In this document: positions 51,573-60,621 of the stretch, piece by piece
Position numbering within the stretch: the first letter of the stretch is position 1
Layout: each line of letters opens with the position of its first letter
Source: CAXXOK01 sp963675925
Lineage (GTDB): Bacteria > Bacillota > Clostridia > Christensenellales > Aristaeellaceae
DNA length: 64,000 nucleotides
Assembly: GCA_963675925.2 (NCBI GenBank)
Contig: CAXXIB010000002.1
Coordinates: 124,001-188,000, forward strand
Direction of reading: 5' to 3'
Notes under the pieces: model-generated
The model's database searches: none
Seen by the model: only the letters and a program-made list of their open reading frames with translations
What the model was told of the DNA's origin: nothing
Program-made: the position numbers and the translations under genes

Positions 51573-53702
51573 TTAGTTCAAGGTTGGTCCCATAATCTGC
51601 TCTTGCGCTTCGTTCCATTCATCCATTAGCGTGAGGAACGCTTGTTCACTGTCTTCATCGCTAAATCGCAGGAACACGGTTGACACGTTGTTTTCCTTGT
51701 TATCAACCTCAGGATTCCCACTTCGGTATCTCCAGTTCAGTCCGATAAACACCCCGGTCGGATCATCGGTAACCTCTGTGTTCACCAGCGCATCGGCAAA
51801 CAGCTGCATGTACTCCTGTTGCAGCGCGTCAAACGCATACACGCTATCCATGGTATGCCGATTTTTATAAAAGGAAACGCTGTTTTGGACAACATGCCCG
51901 TTCGCATCCCGATAGTTATACACACTCAGGTCGAGGTTGAGGCTTTCATCGTCGTTTTTAGCAGACTCGTCAAATTGCTGGAGCCTCTCCCGCAGTTTGG
52001 CAACAGAGTCGTCCAGAGCATTCGTGTTGAAAATTTGCATCACCAGGCCTGCTGTTTTGGGTGTTTCAAGCCGGATACTGTAGGAATCGTTATACCGCTG
52101 GTTGCCGACATGCCCTGCCGTATACATACCACCGATCACCTGCTGTGATCCCTGTACCAGATAATCACCGGTATTGAACATATCGACCTTGCGTGTGCGG
52201 TAATAGTAGCCGCCAATGATCCCTTTCTCCTTAGACTCTGCTATGTAGGATTCCAGTATGGCCCGGGTTTCTTGCGGTGTAAAGTCTGCGGCCGCCCACA
52301 GGTATTGCACACTGTCCAGCGGCGGAAAGTCTTGCACTGCCTGACTGAAAGCGCTGTTTTTTGAGCGCAGTCTGTTCAGCTCGTTGATATCCTCAAACTT
52401 TATGGTACGGCGAAGGGTGCCGCCGCCAGCCAAATGAATGATGACCGGTTCTACGACCTCTAAGTTGTTGTAGCTGTAGTAATCAAACACAGCATCCGGT
52501 TGCAGCTGTGCCACAGCTTCGGCCAGATTTTCGGAAACGTACGCCTTGGTTTCTTCATCAGTGTAGGAAATGTCCTGCGTTAGCAGGGTGGTATAGGTTG
52601 GTGCGCCCGACACACGATCATAGCCCGGAAATTCCACAGAGGCAATTTCACTTGCGACCGGTACCGTATCGCGCATGGTATCAGCGCTGGAATCCACCAA
52701 CGTTGTAAACCCGATAATCGCGACAACCGCGATTGCAAAATACGGAAGCGTCGTCACTGCTTTCTTCAGCGTGTTGGAGGCCAAAAGCTGATAGACCACA
52801 TACACACCCAGCGCGCCGGCCAGCAGCAATGCGCCGTATACGGAGAGTAGCTTTTGGTTATTCATCGTTATCGGCAGCAGCACCGTAAAGGCTAGCATAA
52901 CACCAATAGCAATGCTCCAGCCGCGGTATCCACCGTTTCTATGGGCGAACTCGCTGGGTCTGCGAGCATGCAGGAAGTACCCCGCGCCAAGCATAAGCAG
53001 CATGGGAATCAGCGAGTACAGGATGTGCGGCAAGGTGATCAGGCGACCGTTGAAAACGTTGCGAAGCATCATCGCCAGAATCCCGGTAGCAGCATTGGTG
53101 CTGGGGTCCAGCCAGGGTCCAAAATCCAGCCAGCCGATGATGGGTACCCGCTCCACAATGCCCCTGGCAAAGAAGAACTGCACAAGTCTTGGCAGCAGCA
53201 AGATAATTCCGGTCGATGCTACGGCCGTGATCAAGGTGCCTGATAGTGCGCAGCCCAGGGCCGTCGCCGCGAACACGATCATGGAGGCAACAAAGTAGTA
53301 GAGGATTGACAGCGGAATGTACACCGGTACAAACGGACAGCCGCTGACAAGATAGATCAATAGCATTTCCAGCTCGCTGAGCACGATGGTTGCGCCCATC
53401 CATGTCATCGTCGCCAGTAGTATCGCCATGAACATTTCCGTGCGTTTCACCGGCAGGCTGTGGTATACATCGCTGCCCGCGCGCGAGAACTGGAACGAGA
53501 ATCCATACAGCGCAAACAGCGCACCGGAGAATACGTAAAATCGCAGTGCGATAATCTGAGAAACTGCGGAGGTGGGCTCCAGAATGTAATACTGACCAAA
53601 GCAGTCTGAGCCGCCCCTGATGAGCGTGTAAAGGATCACTACAGCCATCAGCGGCAGGCCGATAACGCCGAGTTTTCTCAGCATTTCCTTATAGAGCTTC
53701 AT
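51573..53702 (-). CDS. Large ABC-2-type permease with extracellular domain
   Basis: Membrane protein of 709 residues working with the adjacent ATPase. The N-terminal 355 residues contain about ten helices. A region of some 330 residues at the C-terminus, after the last helix (near 380), is hydrophilic and probably extracellular, resembling the DUF6449-type tail of YtrC/D-like permeases. The ATG at 53702 is taken because GGGGGAG is seven bases upstream; one at 53708 is too near to it. It overlaps the ATPase gene by 14 bases. By context a GntR-controlled envelope or antibiotic-response exporter; substrate unknown. Confidence 0.75.
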   Translation of the reverse strand: MKLYKEMLRKLGVIGLPLMAVVILYTLIRGGSDCFGQYYILEPTSAVSQIIALRFYVFSGALFALYGFSFQFSRAGSDVYHSLPVKRTEMFMAILLATMTWMGATIVLSELEMLLIYLVSGCPFVPVYIPLSILYYFVASMIVFAATALGCALSGTLITAVASTGIILLLPRLVQFFFARGIVERVPIIGWLDFGPWLDPSTNAATGILAMMLRNVFNGRLITLPHILYSLIPMLLMLGAGYFLHARRPSEFAHRNGGYRGWSIAIGVMLAFTVLLPITMNNQKLLSVYGALLLAGALGVYVVYQLLASNTLKKAVTTLPYFAIAVVAIIGFTTLVDSSADTMRDTVPVASEIASVEFPGYDRVSGAPTYTTLLTQDISYTDEETKAYVSENLAEAVAQLQPDAVFDYYSYNNLEVVEPVIIHLAGGGTLRRTIKFEDINELNRLRSKNSAFSQAVQDFPPLDSVQYLWAAADFTPQETRAILESYIAESKEKGIIGGYYYRTRKVDMFNTGDYLVQGSQQVIGGMYTAGHVGNQRYNDSYSIRLETPKTAGLVMQIFNTNALDDSVAKLRERLQQFDESAKNDDESLNLDLSVYNYRDANGHVVQNSVSFYKNRHTMDSVYAFDALQQEYMQLFADALVNTEVTDDPTGVFIGLNWRYRSGNPEVDNKENNVSTVFLRFSDEDSEQAFLTLMDEWNEAQEQIMGPTLN

Positions 53703-54603
53703 TTTCATTCTCCCCCTTATCAAACACATATCCGAGGGCTTCCATCTCATAGACGAAAATCTCCTCCAGTGTGATGGGTACCATTTCCAGCAGCAGCGGG
53801 TCCATGGCTTCAATCGTTGCCTTGCAATGTGGCCTGTCACCGCGGACAATGAGGGTGGAAACGCTGCCGACTTTGTTAAACGATACGATATCCAAGCCCC
53901 GGAACAGGGATTTATCATAGTCCTGGGCAAAGGCTACCTGCAGCTTGACAATGGAGGTCTTTAGCTCGTTAACATCGCTTTCCAGCACGATGCCGCCCTT
54001 GTACAGCAGCGCCAGCTGATCGCAGGTGTCCTCCAGTTCCCGCAGGGAGTGGCTGGTTACAATGACGGTTGCACCCCTGTCAAATACTTCGTCATACAGC
54101 TTTTTCTTGACCAGGCTGCGCATCACGGGGTCGAGCCCGTCAAAGGTTTCATCAAACAGGTACACATCCGCGCCGGTCGACAACGCCTGAATGATAGCCG
54201 CCTGGCGGCGCATACCCTTGGAAAAGGTGTTTAGGGGTCTGTCCACCGGGAGACCGAACTCGGCCGCCATCGCGTGGAACTTTTTCATATCGTAGGTTTC
54301 ATAGGCCGCAGCGTACAGCTCCGCCATGCGTTTCATGTCAGCACGGGGCAGGGCCCACAGCTCATCGGCAACGAACACGCTGCGTTTTTTCATGGTGTTG
54401 TTTTCAAACACCGGCTGCCCATTCATGAGCAGGCTTCCCTCATCGGGTTTGTAGATACCGCTTAAAAGGCGCATAAAGGTGGACTTGCCTGCGCCGTTTG
54501 CACCGACCAGCCCGTATACGCTGCTATCGGGAATCTGGCAGCTTACGTGATCCAGCGCTACGATATCGGAAAAGCGTTTGCTCACATTGTTTGCAATAAT
54601 CAT
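53689..54603 (-). CDS. ABC transporter ATPase, YtrB-like
   Basis: Nucleotide-binding subunit of 304 residues. Walker A GANGAGKST near residue 34, a signature FSKGMRRQAA near 130 (LSGGQ replaced by FSKGM, common in this subfamily), Walker B VYLFDETFDGLD and H-loop VTSHSLREL. The start overlaps the stop of the GntR gene by ATGA, so repressor and transporter are co-translated. Confidence 0.9.
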   Translation of the reverse strand: MIIANNVSKRFSDIVALDHVSCQIPDSSVYGLVGANGAGKSTFMRLLSGIYKPDEGSLLMNGQPVFENNTMKKRSVFVADELWALPRADMKRMAELYAAAYETYDMKKFHAMAAEFGLPVDRPLNTFSKGMRRQAAIIQALSTGADVYLFDETFDGLDPVMRSLVKKKLYDEVFDRGATVIVTSHSLRELEDTCDQLALLYKGGIVLESDVNELKTSIVKLQVAFAQDYDKSLFRGLDIVSFNKVGSVSTLIVRGDRPHCKATIEAMDPLLLEMVPITLEEIFVYEMEALGYVFDKGENENEAL

Positions 54604-55007
54604 GTGGTGAGTCCTTTCTTGCTTTGTGCAGTCCGCGGCAAACTCCGGGCATAGCCCTTGTCCACCGCCGCCATTACCAGCGATTTTTCAATATCTGCTG
54701 CATGCAGTTTCGCCGATAAGTGCTCAATGTCTGCCAGCAAATTCATCATCCGGTTTTGAATCCGGGCTTTGGCATCTTTGCCGATGAACCGGCCATTTCC
54801 CGGTGCGCTGGTTGTGATGCCATCCCGTTCCAGATCAGCATATGCTTTTTGCAGCGTGTTGGGGTTTGCCGAAAGCATCTGCGCCAGGGCACGCACACTG
54901 GGGAGCTGGTCTCCGGGTTTGAGCGCACCGGAGACGATCATCATCTCGGTTTGTTCGATGATCTGCTCGTAGATCGGCTTTCTACCCATTCGGTCAATTT
55001 GAAACAT
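54600..55007 (-). CDS. GntR-family regulator, YtrA-like
   Basis: A 135-residue repressor: N-terminal winged helix (PIYEQIIEQTEMMIVSGALK, then SVRALAQMLSANPNTLQKAY) and a short helical C-terminal dimerisation part, the compact YtrA form. The ATG at 55007 follows AAAGGAA; the open frame reaches 23 codons further upstream but passes through the promoter region. It sits first in the operon with the ABC transporter it presumably controls. Confidence 0.9.
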   Translation of the reverse strand: MFQIDRMGRKPIYEQIIEQTEMMIVSGALKPGDQLPSVRALAQMLSANPNTLQKAYADLERDGITTSAPGNGRFIGKDAKARIQNRMMNLLADIEHLSAKLHAADIEKSLVMAAVDKGYARSLPRTAQSKKGLTT

Positions 55008-55033
55008 GGCGTATTCCTTTCTGAAGGAGTGTA

Positions 55034-55084
55034 TTAATCGTCCTAGTACACCTGCATCATATAGTACACTTGGCAAGTTGTCAA
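55034..55084 (-). promoter_or_regulatory. Promoter and probable GntR operator
   Basis: Minus-strand TTGACA (55079-55084), 17-base spacer, TATGAT (55056-55061). Two direct copies of TAGTACAC (plus strand, 55034-55041 and 55062-55069) lie on either side of the -10. One falls in the spacer and one just past the start point, suiting a repressor site. Confidence 0.68.
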
Positions 55085-55103
55085 GTATGAAATTGTAAAC
55101 AAA

Positions 55104-55127
55104 AGCCGTATACTCTCGTATACGGCT
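55104..55127 (-). terminator. Terminator of the sigma/anti-sigma operon
   Basis: A perfect 10-bp stem AGCCGTATAC/GTATACGGCT with loop of four, followed on the minus strand by TTTTGTTT. Confidence 0.82.
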
Positions 55128-55151
55128 GAAAGGCTTACTATGCTTCGTTTT

Positions 55152-56084
55152 TTACTGCGATACAGCATCCTCAAATGCTTCAAAGAACTCCGGGCAGCTC
55201 CAGCTGCCGCACGCACTTACGGTGCCGTTTCCGGCGTGCAGCTGCACGGTCAGACCATTGCTGAGCTGCAACAGCAGGCTGTCCGAAGCACTGCGGCTAT
55301 CGGAAGCACCCTGAAACTGGGCGTAACGGAACAAGGTATCCATCAGCATGCGCACCTGCTCAGCATCGCTTACGCGGCCCATGCCAGATAGCTCAATCGA
55401 CACCACTCCGGCGCTGCCGGTGGTGACATCTTTCAGGCTTTCGCCGCCGGTGATGGCAGTGCCCGCAAAGCCCACGCGCTGAAACACGCGCAGCTTGCCC
55501 TGCACTTCCGCAGCAACCATGGCAGACGACATCCCTTGCACCGCGTACACCGTTTGGCCTGCTCCTACCGTATTGCTTACAATACCGCCGGAGCTTACGG
55601 CCGGTTCCGCAGTAAAATCGGTCACGATGCCTAAGGTCTCGCCCAGTTGGCCGGATGAGGCCGTGACTGCACTGGTCAGCATGTGATAGGTTTTCTCCCC
55701 GACTTTGATCAGCGGGAAGTTTGCGCTCTGGCTAGAGGCGAACAGGTTATGGTAACCCGGCACATCCCCGGCCGATTCCGTGATATTTACGCTGCCTGCC
55801 GGTACATTGGCCGTCAGGGTCATCGTTTGGGACGCATTGCCGCCTGCGGAATGAGACACAACGCCTAAATCGCTATCTTGCTGCAATAGTTGCGGCAACC
55901 CGAGTGCCCCGGCAACCAGCAGCACAACTGCCGCCGCTCCGGCGACCAGCGCAGACTGCCAGCGGAACCGGCGCACACGCGGTGCCGCGGTCCCGTTAAG
56001 TATTTCATGGAGCATGCGCGTATCGGCCTTCAACCCGCCAAGGTTGCGGTCAGCGATCTCTTTCAAATTCTCCAACTGGCTCAT
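55152..56084 (-). CDS. Probable anti-sigma factor, single-pass membrane protein
   Basis: A 310-residue protein whose ATG overlaps the stop of the sigma gene by one base (TAATG). About 42 cytoplasmic residues are followed by a membrane helix (residues 43-66) and a large outer domain rich in Ser/Gly/Val. The layout (sigma factor first, then a one-helix protein with a short cytosolic part) is that of ECF anti-sigma factors, although the cytosolic part shows no zinc-binding HxxxCxxC motif. What the outer domain senses is unknown. Confidence 0.68.
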   Translation of the reverse strand: MSQLENLKEIADRNLGGLKADTRMLHEILNGTAAPRVRRFRWQSALVAGAAAVVLLVAGALGLPQLLQQDSDLGVVSHSAGGNASQTMTLTANVPAGSVNITESAGDVPGYHNLFASSQSANFPLIKVGEKTYHMLTSAVTASSGQLGETLGIVTDFTAEPAVSSGGIVSNTVGAGQTVYAVQGMSSAMVAAEVQGKLRVFQRVGFAGTAITGGESLKDVTTGSAGVVSIELSGMGRVSDAEQVRMLMDTLFRYAQFQGASDSRSASDSLLLQLSNGLTVQLHAGNGTVSACGSWSCPEFFEAFEDAVSQ

Positions 56085-56614
56085 TACGCTTCATCTCCTT
56101 CCAAGAATTCTTTCAGTTTAGCGCGCGCGCGCGATAATCGGCTGGATATGGTTCCCTCCGGCAGAGATAAAATCTCTGCGATTTCGCTGATGCCGAAGTT
56201 TTGATAGTAAAACAGCATGATGACCTCACGAAACGGCGGTGACAGGCGGTGAACGGCGGTCATCATAGCCTCTTCATCATCCCGCTTGTCCTGCGTGTCT
56301 TCCGCTGGGATTGTTTCAAACAGCGGACTGCCCAGCACCACACGCTTCACCCACCCGCTGCGCCATAGATCGCGGCAGCGATTGAGCGCGACCTTGAGCA
56401 GCCATGCTTTCTCGCGACCCTGTGTCAGCTGCGTGCCGCTGGTCATCAGCCGTATAAAGGTATCCTGGCAGACTTCCTCCGCCTGGTAGCGGTCGCCCAG
56501 GTAGAAATAGCAAACGCGAAGTACATCATCGGCATATTGCTGGTACAGGGTTTCTATGCTTGCCGCTTGGGCCTGTGCCTCCGCGCCCTGCAAACCCTGA
56601 GAACGCTCCATCAT
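56084..56614 (-). CDS. ECF-type RNA polymerase sigma factor
   Basis: A 176-residue sigma-70-family factor. Region 2 spans about residues 20-90 (LYQQYADDVLRVCYFYLGDRYQAEEVCQ, shown in part) and region 4 residues 115-168 (REVIMLFYYQNFGISEIAEI then ISSRLSRARAKL). Two adjacent ATG codons (56614, 56611) are possible; the ribosome site is weak. The anti-sigma gene is translationally coupled downstream. The target promoters are probably its own and a few envelope genes. Confidence 0.9.
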   Translation of the reverse strand: MMERSQGLQGAEAQAQAASIETLYQQYADDVLRVCYFYLGDRYQAEEVCQDTFIRLMTSGTQLTQGREKAWLLKVALNRCRDLWRSGWVKRVVLGSPLFETIPAEDTQDKRDDEEAMMTAVHRLSPPFREVIMLFYYQNFGISEIAEILSLPEGTISSRLSRARAKLKEFLEGDEA

Positions 56615-56791
56615 ATAAACGGTTCACCTTCCCCGTTTCTTGCATTCCGTGAATATTTACCGGATTATTGTAACATCTGCGGCCTGCAGGCGCAACGCTA
56701 TACTAAAAAAGGCCTTCAACTCTTTTCTATAGCACGGTTTCATGCTATGATGGGGTACAGATTGTATACAGTTTTTAGAGGAGGCTATCCC

Positions 56792-57382
56792 ATGCAAAGC
56801 AAGCCGACCCGGCCGGAAGCGATGGCACTACTTCGCAAGTACAACAAAGAACCATTCCACCTCTACCACGCGCTGACTGTGGAAGGCGTTATGCGCTGGT
56901 ATGCCAATGACCTTGGCTTTGGCAGCGATGCCGATTTCTGGGCGACTGTGGGGCTGTTGCATGATATCGACTTTGAACTATATCCAGAGCAGCACTGCCA
57001 AAAAGCGCCGGAGCTATTGCGGGAAGCCGGTGTCGGTGAAGATATGATTCGCTCCATCTGTTCCCACGGCTACGGCATCTGCGCCGATATTCCGCCGGAG
57101 CATATGATGGACAAGGTTTTGTTTGCAACCGACGAGCTGACCGGGCTGATCGGCGCGGCGGCACGCATGCGTCCGTCCAAAAGCGTATCGGACATGGAGG
57201 TTTCCAGCGTCCGTAAAAAGTTCAAGGACCTGCGCTTTGCTGCGGGCTGCTCGCGCGATATTATCAGCCGCGGCGCAGAGATGCTCGGCTGGGACATGCC
57301 CACGCTGTTTGAAAAAACCATTTTGGCCATGCGCTCCTGCGAGCAAAGCGTTGCCGAGGAAATGAAAGCGCTGGAAGGCTGA
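56792..57382 (+). CDS. HD-domain phosphohydrolase
   Basis: A 196-residue cytoplasmic HD protein. The first metal ligand is in FHLYHALTVE (about residue 25), the HD pair in LLHDIDFE near 55, and further His and Asp residues are in CSHGYGI and ATDELTG. This fits a small nucleotide or phosphomonoester hydrolase. The ATG at 56792 follows GAGGAGG. Monocistronic; an ABC operon follows on the same strand behind its own promoter. Confidence 0.85.
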   Translation: MQSKPTRPEAMALLRKYNKEPFHLYHALTVEGVMRWYANDLGFGSDADFWATVGLLHDIDFELYPEQHCQKAPELLREAGVGEDMIRSICSHGYGICADIPPEHMMDKVLFATDELTGLIGAAARMRPSKSVSDMEVSSVRKKFKDLRFAAGCSRDIISRGAEMLGWDMPTLFEKTILAMRSCEQSVAEEMKALEG

Positions 57383-57442
57383 CAGGATTTACGTTTGTTG
57401 AGCACTTGTTCACAAACCATTCATATTCTTACACGCTTTGTC

Positions 57443-57451
57443 TGCTATAAT
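57443..57451 (+). promoter_or_regulatory. Extended -10 promoter of the Gld-like ABC operon
   Basis: TGCTATAAT (TG, one base, perfect TATAAT) with a weak -35. The ribosome site GGGAGGG follows at about 22 bases. Confidence 0.6.
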
Positions 57452-57486
57452 TGAAAAGAAATCAAGTTCGCGGGAGGGACGGCATT

Positions 57487-58410
57487 TTGCTGGAAGTTCT
57501 GAACGTCTTTAAGCGTTACGGTCGCGTCGATGCGCTGCGATCCGTGAATCTCACGGTGCAAAAAGGACGCGTGTTAGGCTTGCTCGGCCAAAACGGCGCG
57601 GGGAAGACCACGCTTTTGAATATCATCACGGGCTGCCTTGCCCCTACAGCCGGCAGCGTAAAGCTGGATGGGAAAGATCCGCTGCTGACCCCCGCCCAGG
57701 CCAAACGCAAGCTGGGCTACATGCCAGAGCACCCACCGCTGTATGATGAGATGACCGTGGAGGAATATCTGCGGTTTGCTGCGGCGCTCAAAAAAGTTCA
57801 AAAAGCAGAAATCCCCGACCATGTTGCCGGCATTATGCATGCAACAGGGCTTTGGGATATGCGCTATCGTCTGCTGTCGCACCTGAGCAAAGGGTACCGC
57901 CAGCGGGCCGGGCTTGCCCAAGCATTATGCGGCAATCCCGAAGTGCTGGTGCTGGATGAGCCGACCGTTGGCCTTGACCCGAAACAGATTACCGAGATCC
58001 GCGCGCTGATACAGAGCTTGAGTCACGATCACACCATCCTGTTTTCATCGCATATTCTGCCGGAAGTGCGCCAGCTGTGCGACAGTGTGGTGATTTTGCA
58101 CAAAGGTGAAGTGAAGCTCAACACCGATATGAACTCTATCGGCGGCGGCAGCGCAACCGTGCATTGCCGTATCCAGGGAGAATCGAAGAAACTAACTCCA
58201 GCGCTGCAGCATTTAAACGACCTGCAATCCATGCAAACGCTACCCTCGTCCGAGCCGGGAGTCATTGCCGTGTCGCTGACCTTTGGGAAAACCGCCATGC
58301 CGGAAAAACAAGTATTCACGCTGTGCAGCGCGCTGGGCACGCCCATCCTGCGCATGACCCGCCACGAGGATGATCTGGAACAGATCTTCCTTCAGGCCAT
58401 CGCCGAATAG
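57487..58410 (+). CDS. ABC transporter ATPase (GldA/YhaQ-like)
   Basis: Nucleotide-binding protein of 307 residues, starting at TTG 57487 because GGGAGGG lies at the right distance. Walker A GQNGAGKTT near residue 37, signature LSKGYRQRAG near 135, Walker B VLVLDEPTVGLD and H-loop FSSHILPEV. It starts an operon with a permease, a GldG-like protein and a DUF4340 protein. This set resembles the gliding-motility-type ABC complex found in many non-gliding bacteria. Confidence 0.9.
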   Translation: MLEVLNVFKRYGRVDALRSVNLTVQKGRVLGLLGQNGAGKTTLLNIITGCLAPTAGSVKLDGKDPLLTPAQAKRKLGYMPEHPPLYDEMTVEEYLRFAAALKKVQKAEIPDHVAGIMHATGLWDMRYRLLSHLSKGYRQRAGLAQALCGNPEVLVLDEPTVGLDPKQITEIRALIQSLSHDHTILFSSHILPEVRQLCDSVVILHKGEVKLNTDMNSIGGGSATVHCRIQGESKKLTPALQHLNDLQSMQTLPSSEPGVIAVSLTFGKTAMPEKQVFTLCSALGTPILRMTRHEDDLEQIFLQAIAE

Positions 58411-58421
58411 GAGGCTTCAGG

Positions 58422-59141
58422 TTGAAAACCGTTTTCAGGCGAGAATTTACAAGCTATTTTCACACACCGACAGGCTATGTGTTTTTGGGCGTATTTGCCA
58501 CCCTGTCGGGCGTGATCTTTTACCTTAACAACATTACAACCCTGTCGGGCGATCTGCTGTATTTTCTATCGCAGCTTTCGCTGCTGACCATGTTGCTGGC
58601 ACCGCTGCTCACCATGCGGCTGCTCAGTGAAGAATCGCGCAGGCATTCCGAAAAGCTATTGCTGTCCAGCCCCGTTCCCCTGCCGTCCATCGTGCTGGGC
58701 AAGTTTCTGGCCGCCGCCGCTGTGATGGGCATCGCCATTTTGCTAACCAACGCCTGCACGCTAGTGATGATGATCTACGGCAAAGTGTACGCAGGTGAAT
58801 GGTTTGTCGGTTATCTGGGCTTTACACTGCAAGCGCTCAGTTTTCTGGCGATCGACATGTTCTTAACCTGCTTTGCGATGAGCCAAGCCTCGGCTGCCTT
58901 CCTGGCATTTGCAGGCAATCTGGTCCTATGGATGATGGATTTAATCGCCGAGGCTATCCCCGTACCGGCGATTGAACACACGCTGCGCTTTGTAAGCCTG
59001 TACGACCGGTATAAGCCGTTTCTTTTGGGGCAGCTGAGCTTTTCCAGCGTCACCTTTTTTGTAAGCTTTATCGTGCTGTTTGTCATCGCCACCATGCGGT
59101 TGCTGGATGCGCGGCGCTTCTCCCAGGGAGGTGCAGCGTAA
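58422..59141 (+). CDS. ABC-2-type permease (GldF-like)
   Basis: Membrane subunit of 239 residues with six helices, starting at TTG 58422 after TAGGAGG. The opening VFRREFTSYFHTPTGYVFLG is the typical start of GldF-like permeases. Its stop overlaps the next start by one base. Confidence 0.87.
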   Translation: MKTVFRREFTSYFHTPTGYVFLGVFATLSGVIFYLNNITTLSGDLLYFLSQLSLLTMLLAPLLTMRLLSEESRRHSEKLLLSSPVPLPSIVLGKFLAAAAVMGIAILLTNACTLVMMIYGKVYAGEWFVGYLGFTLQALSFLAIDMFLTCFAMSQASAAFLAFAGNLVLWMMDLIAEAIPVPAIEHTLRFVSLYDRYKPFLLGQLSFSSVTFFVSFIVLFVIATMRLLDARRFSQGGAA

Positions 59142-60592
59142 TGCAGAAGTTGATTCGTTTCCTGCGCAAACCCAAGTGGCGCTTTGGCGCATACAGCGCG
59201 CTGGTAATGGCTATTTTGATCGCCATCGGCATTCTGGTCAACATCGCCATTGAAAGCCTGGAAAGCCACTACGGCTGGCGGAAGGATTATTCCTTTAACG
59301 GCTACACCATGACCGGTGAAGAGACAAAAAAAGCGCTTGATACCCTGCAAGAGCCCATCACGCTGTACCTGGTCTATCAAAACACGATGGATTCGCAGCT
59401 GTACGAAGTGCTGACGCAGTACCGGCAACTGTCCGATAAAATTACCGTGCAGGCGATTGATTTGGCCCGAAACCCCGGCTTTGTCACGCTGTTTGAAGGG
59501 GATTTGCAATCCTCGGTAACCGCCGACAGTGTTGTGGTCAGCTGCCCGAGCACCAACCGCTACAAAATTCTAACCTATGAGGATTTCATCACCCAGGGAT
59601 ACGATATCGCAAGCGAATCGTTCCAGATTGCCGGGTTGGCGTTTGAGAAAAACATCACCGAAGCCATCCTGTATGTGTCACAGGGTGATGTGCCCGTAAT
59701 TGGCATATCACAAGGGCACGGGGAGCTATCCACCGCGACTCTGTCCACGCTGATTGATTTTCTCAAAAGCAACAGCTACGATGTAAAAACCGTCGATCTC
59801 CTCCAAGACAACGCGCTTGACGACATCAGCCTGCTGCTGATTGCCGGTCCGTATAAGGACTTTACCGCAGGCGAAATCGACAGCTTGAAAGCCTTTGCAC
59901 AGCGCGGCGGCAATTTCTTCATCATCCGCGATTATACCGATGCACTGGATTTGCAAAACTATCAGGCCCTGCTGCGCAGCTACGGCGTCGTCCCACTGCC
60001 GGGCATTGTGGTTGCATCCGAGGAGGATTCTGGCAGCTACTATGGCGAGCCCATCTACCTGATTCCAAACTTTGAAACCCTGGAAATGACAGCCCCACTG
60101 ATTCAAAACGGTATGGATGTATTGCTTTTGGTTGGCGCGAGCGCGTTTGAAACACCGACGACAAGCGATGCGGCCCTGTCTGCCGCCGTGGTGCTCAAGT
60201 CCGGCCCGAACGCCTATATCCGCGATCTGACCGATAATAACGGTTCTATTGCATATCAGGCGGGCGACCCGCGCGGCGAGCAGACCCTTGCCATTCTGTC
60301 CGCCCGTATGCACACAAACGGCAACATCAGCCGCATGTTTGCCATCGGCAACTCCACGGTGTTTACCGACGAGTATATATACCAGCGCACCTTCAACCAG
60401 CAGTTCATCCTCCAGCTGATGGGCGAACTGCTTCCCCAGAAACCCATCTCGCTGGATATCATCGCCAAAGCAGCGCTACACCCGGGACTGACGGTGCAAA
60501 GCCCGGCCCCGGCCATCGCGCTTTTGGCGGCAGTGCCTGTGCTCATTCTTTTACTGGCGCTGTATGTGCTTTTGCCCCGCAGAAGCCGCTAA
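59141..60592 (+). CDS. GldG-like ABC-associated membrane protein
   Basis: A 483-residue protein with one N-terminal helix (residues about 18-40), a large outer domain and one C-terminal helix before LPRRSR. The outer domain has the GldG/ABC_transp_aux features LSLYLVYQ-like strands and GISQGHGEL near residue 190. It is an auxiliary subunit of the Gld-like ABC complex. Starts at the ATG overlapping the permease stop. Confidence 0.87.
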   Translation: MQKLIRFLRKPKWRFGAYSALVMAILIAIGILVNIAIESLESHYGWRKDYSFNGYTMTGEETKKALDTLQEPITLYLVYQNTMDSQLYEVLTQYRQLSDKITVQAIDLARNPGFVTLFEGDLQSSVTADSVVVSCPSTNRYKILTYEDFITQGYDIASESFQIAGLAFEKNITEAILYVSQGDVPVIGISQGHGELSTATLSTLIDFLKSNSYDVKTVDLLQDNALDDISLLLIAGPYKDFTAGEIDSLKAFAQRGGNFFIIRDYTDALDLQNYQALLRSYGVVPLPGIVVASEEDSGSYYGEPIYLIPNFETLEMTAPLIQNGMDVLLLVGASAFETPTTSDAALSAAVVLKSGPNAYIRDLTDNNGSIAYQAGDPRGEQTLAILSARMHTNGNISRMFAIGNSTVFTDEYIYQRTFNQQFILQLMGELLPQKPISLDIIAKAALHPGLTVQSPAPAIALLAAVPVLILLLALYVLLPRRSR

Positions 60593-60621
60593 GTCTTGAT
60601 TTTGAAGGAGGATGACGGAGT

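Noticed and set aside
56537..56791. 85-codon N-terminal extension of the HD protein
   Set aside because: It would overlap the divergent sigma gene; GAGGAGG sits before the ATG at 56792.
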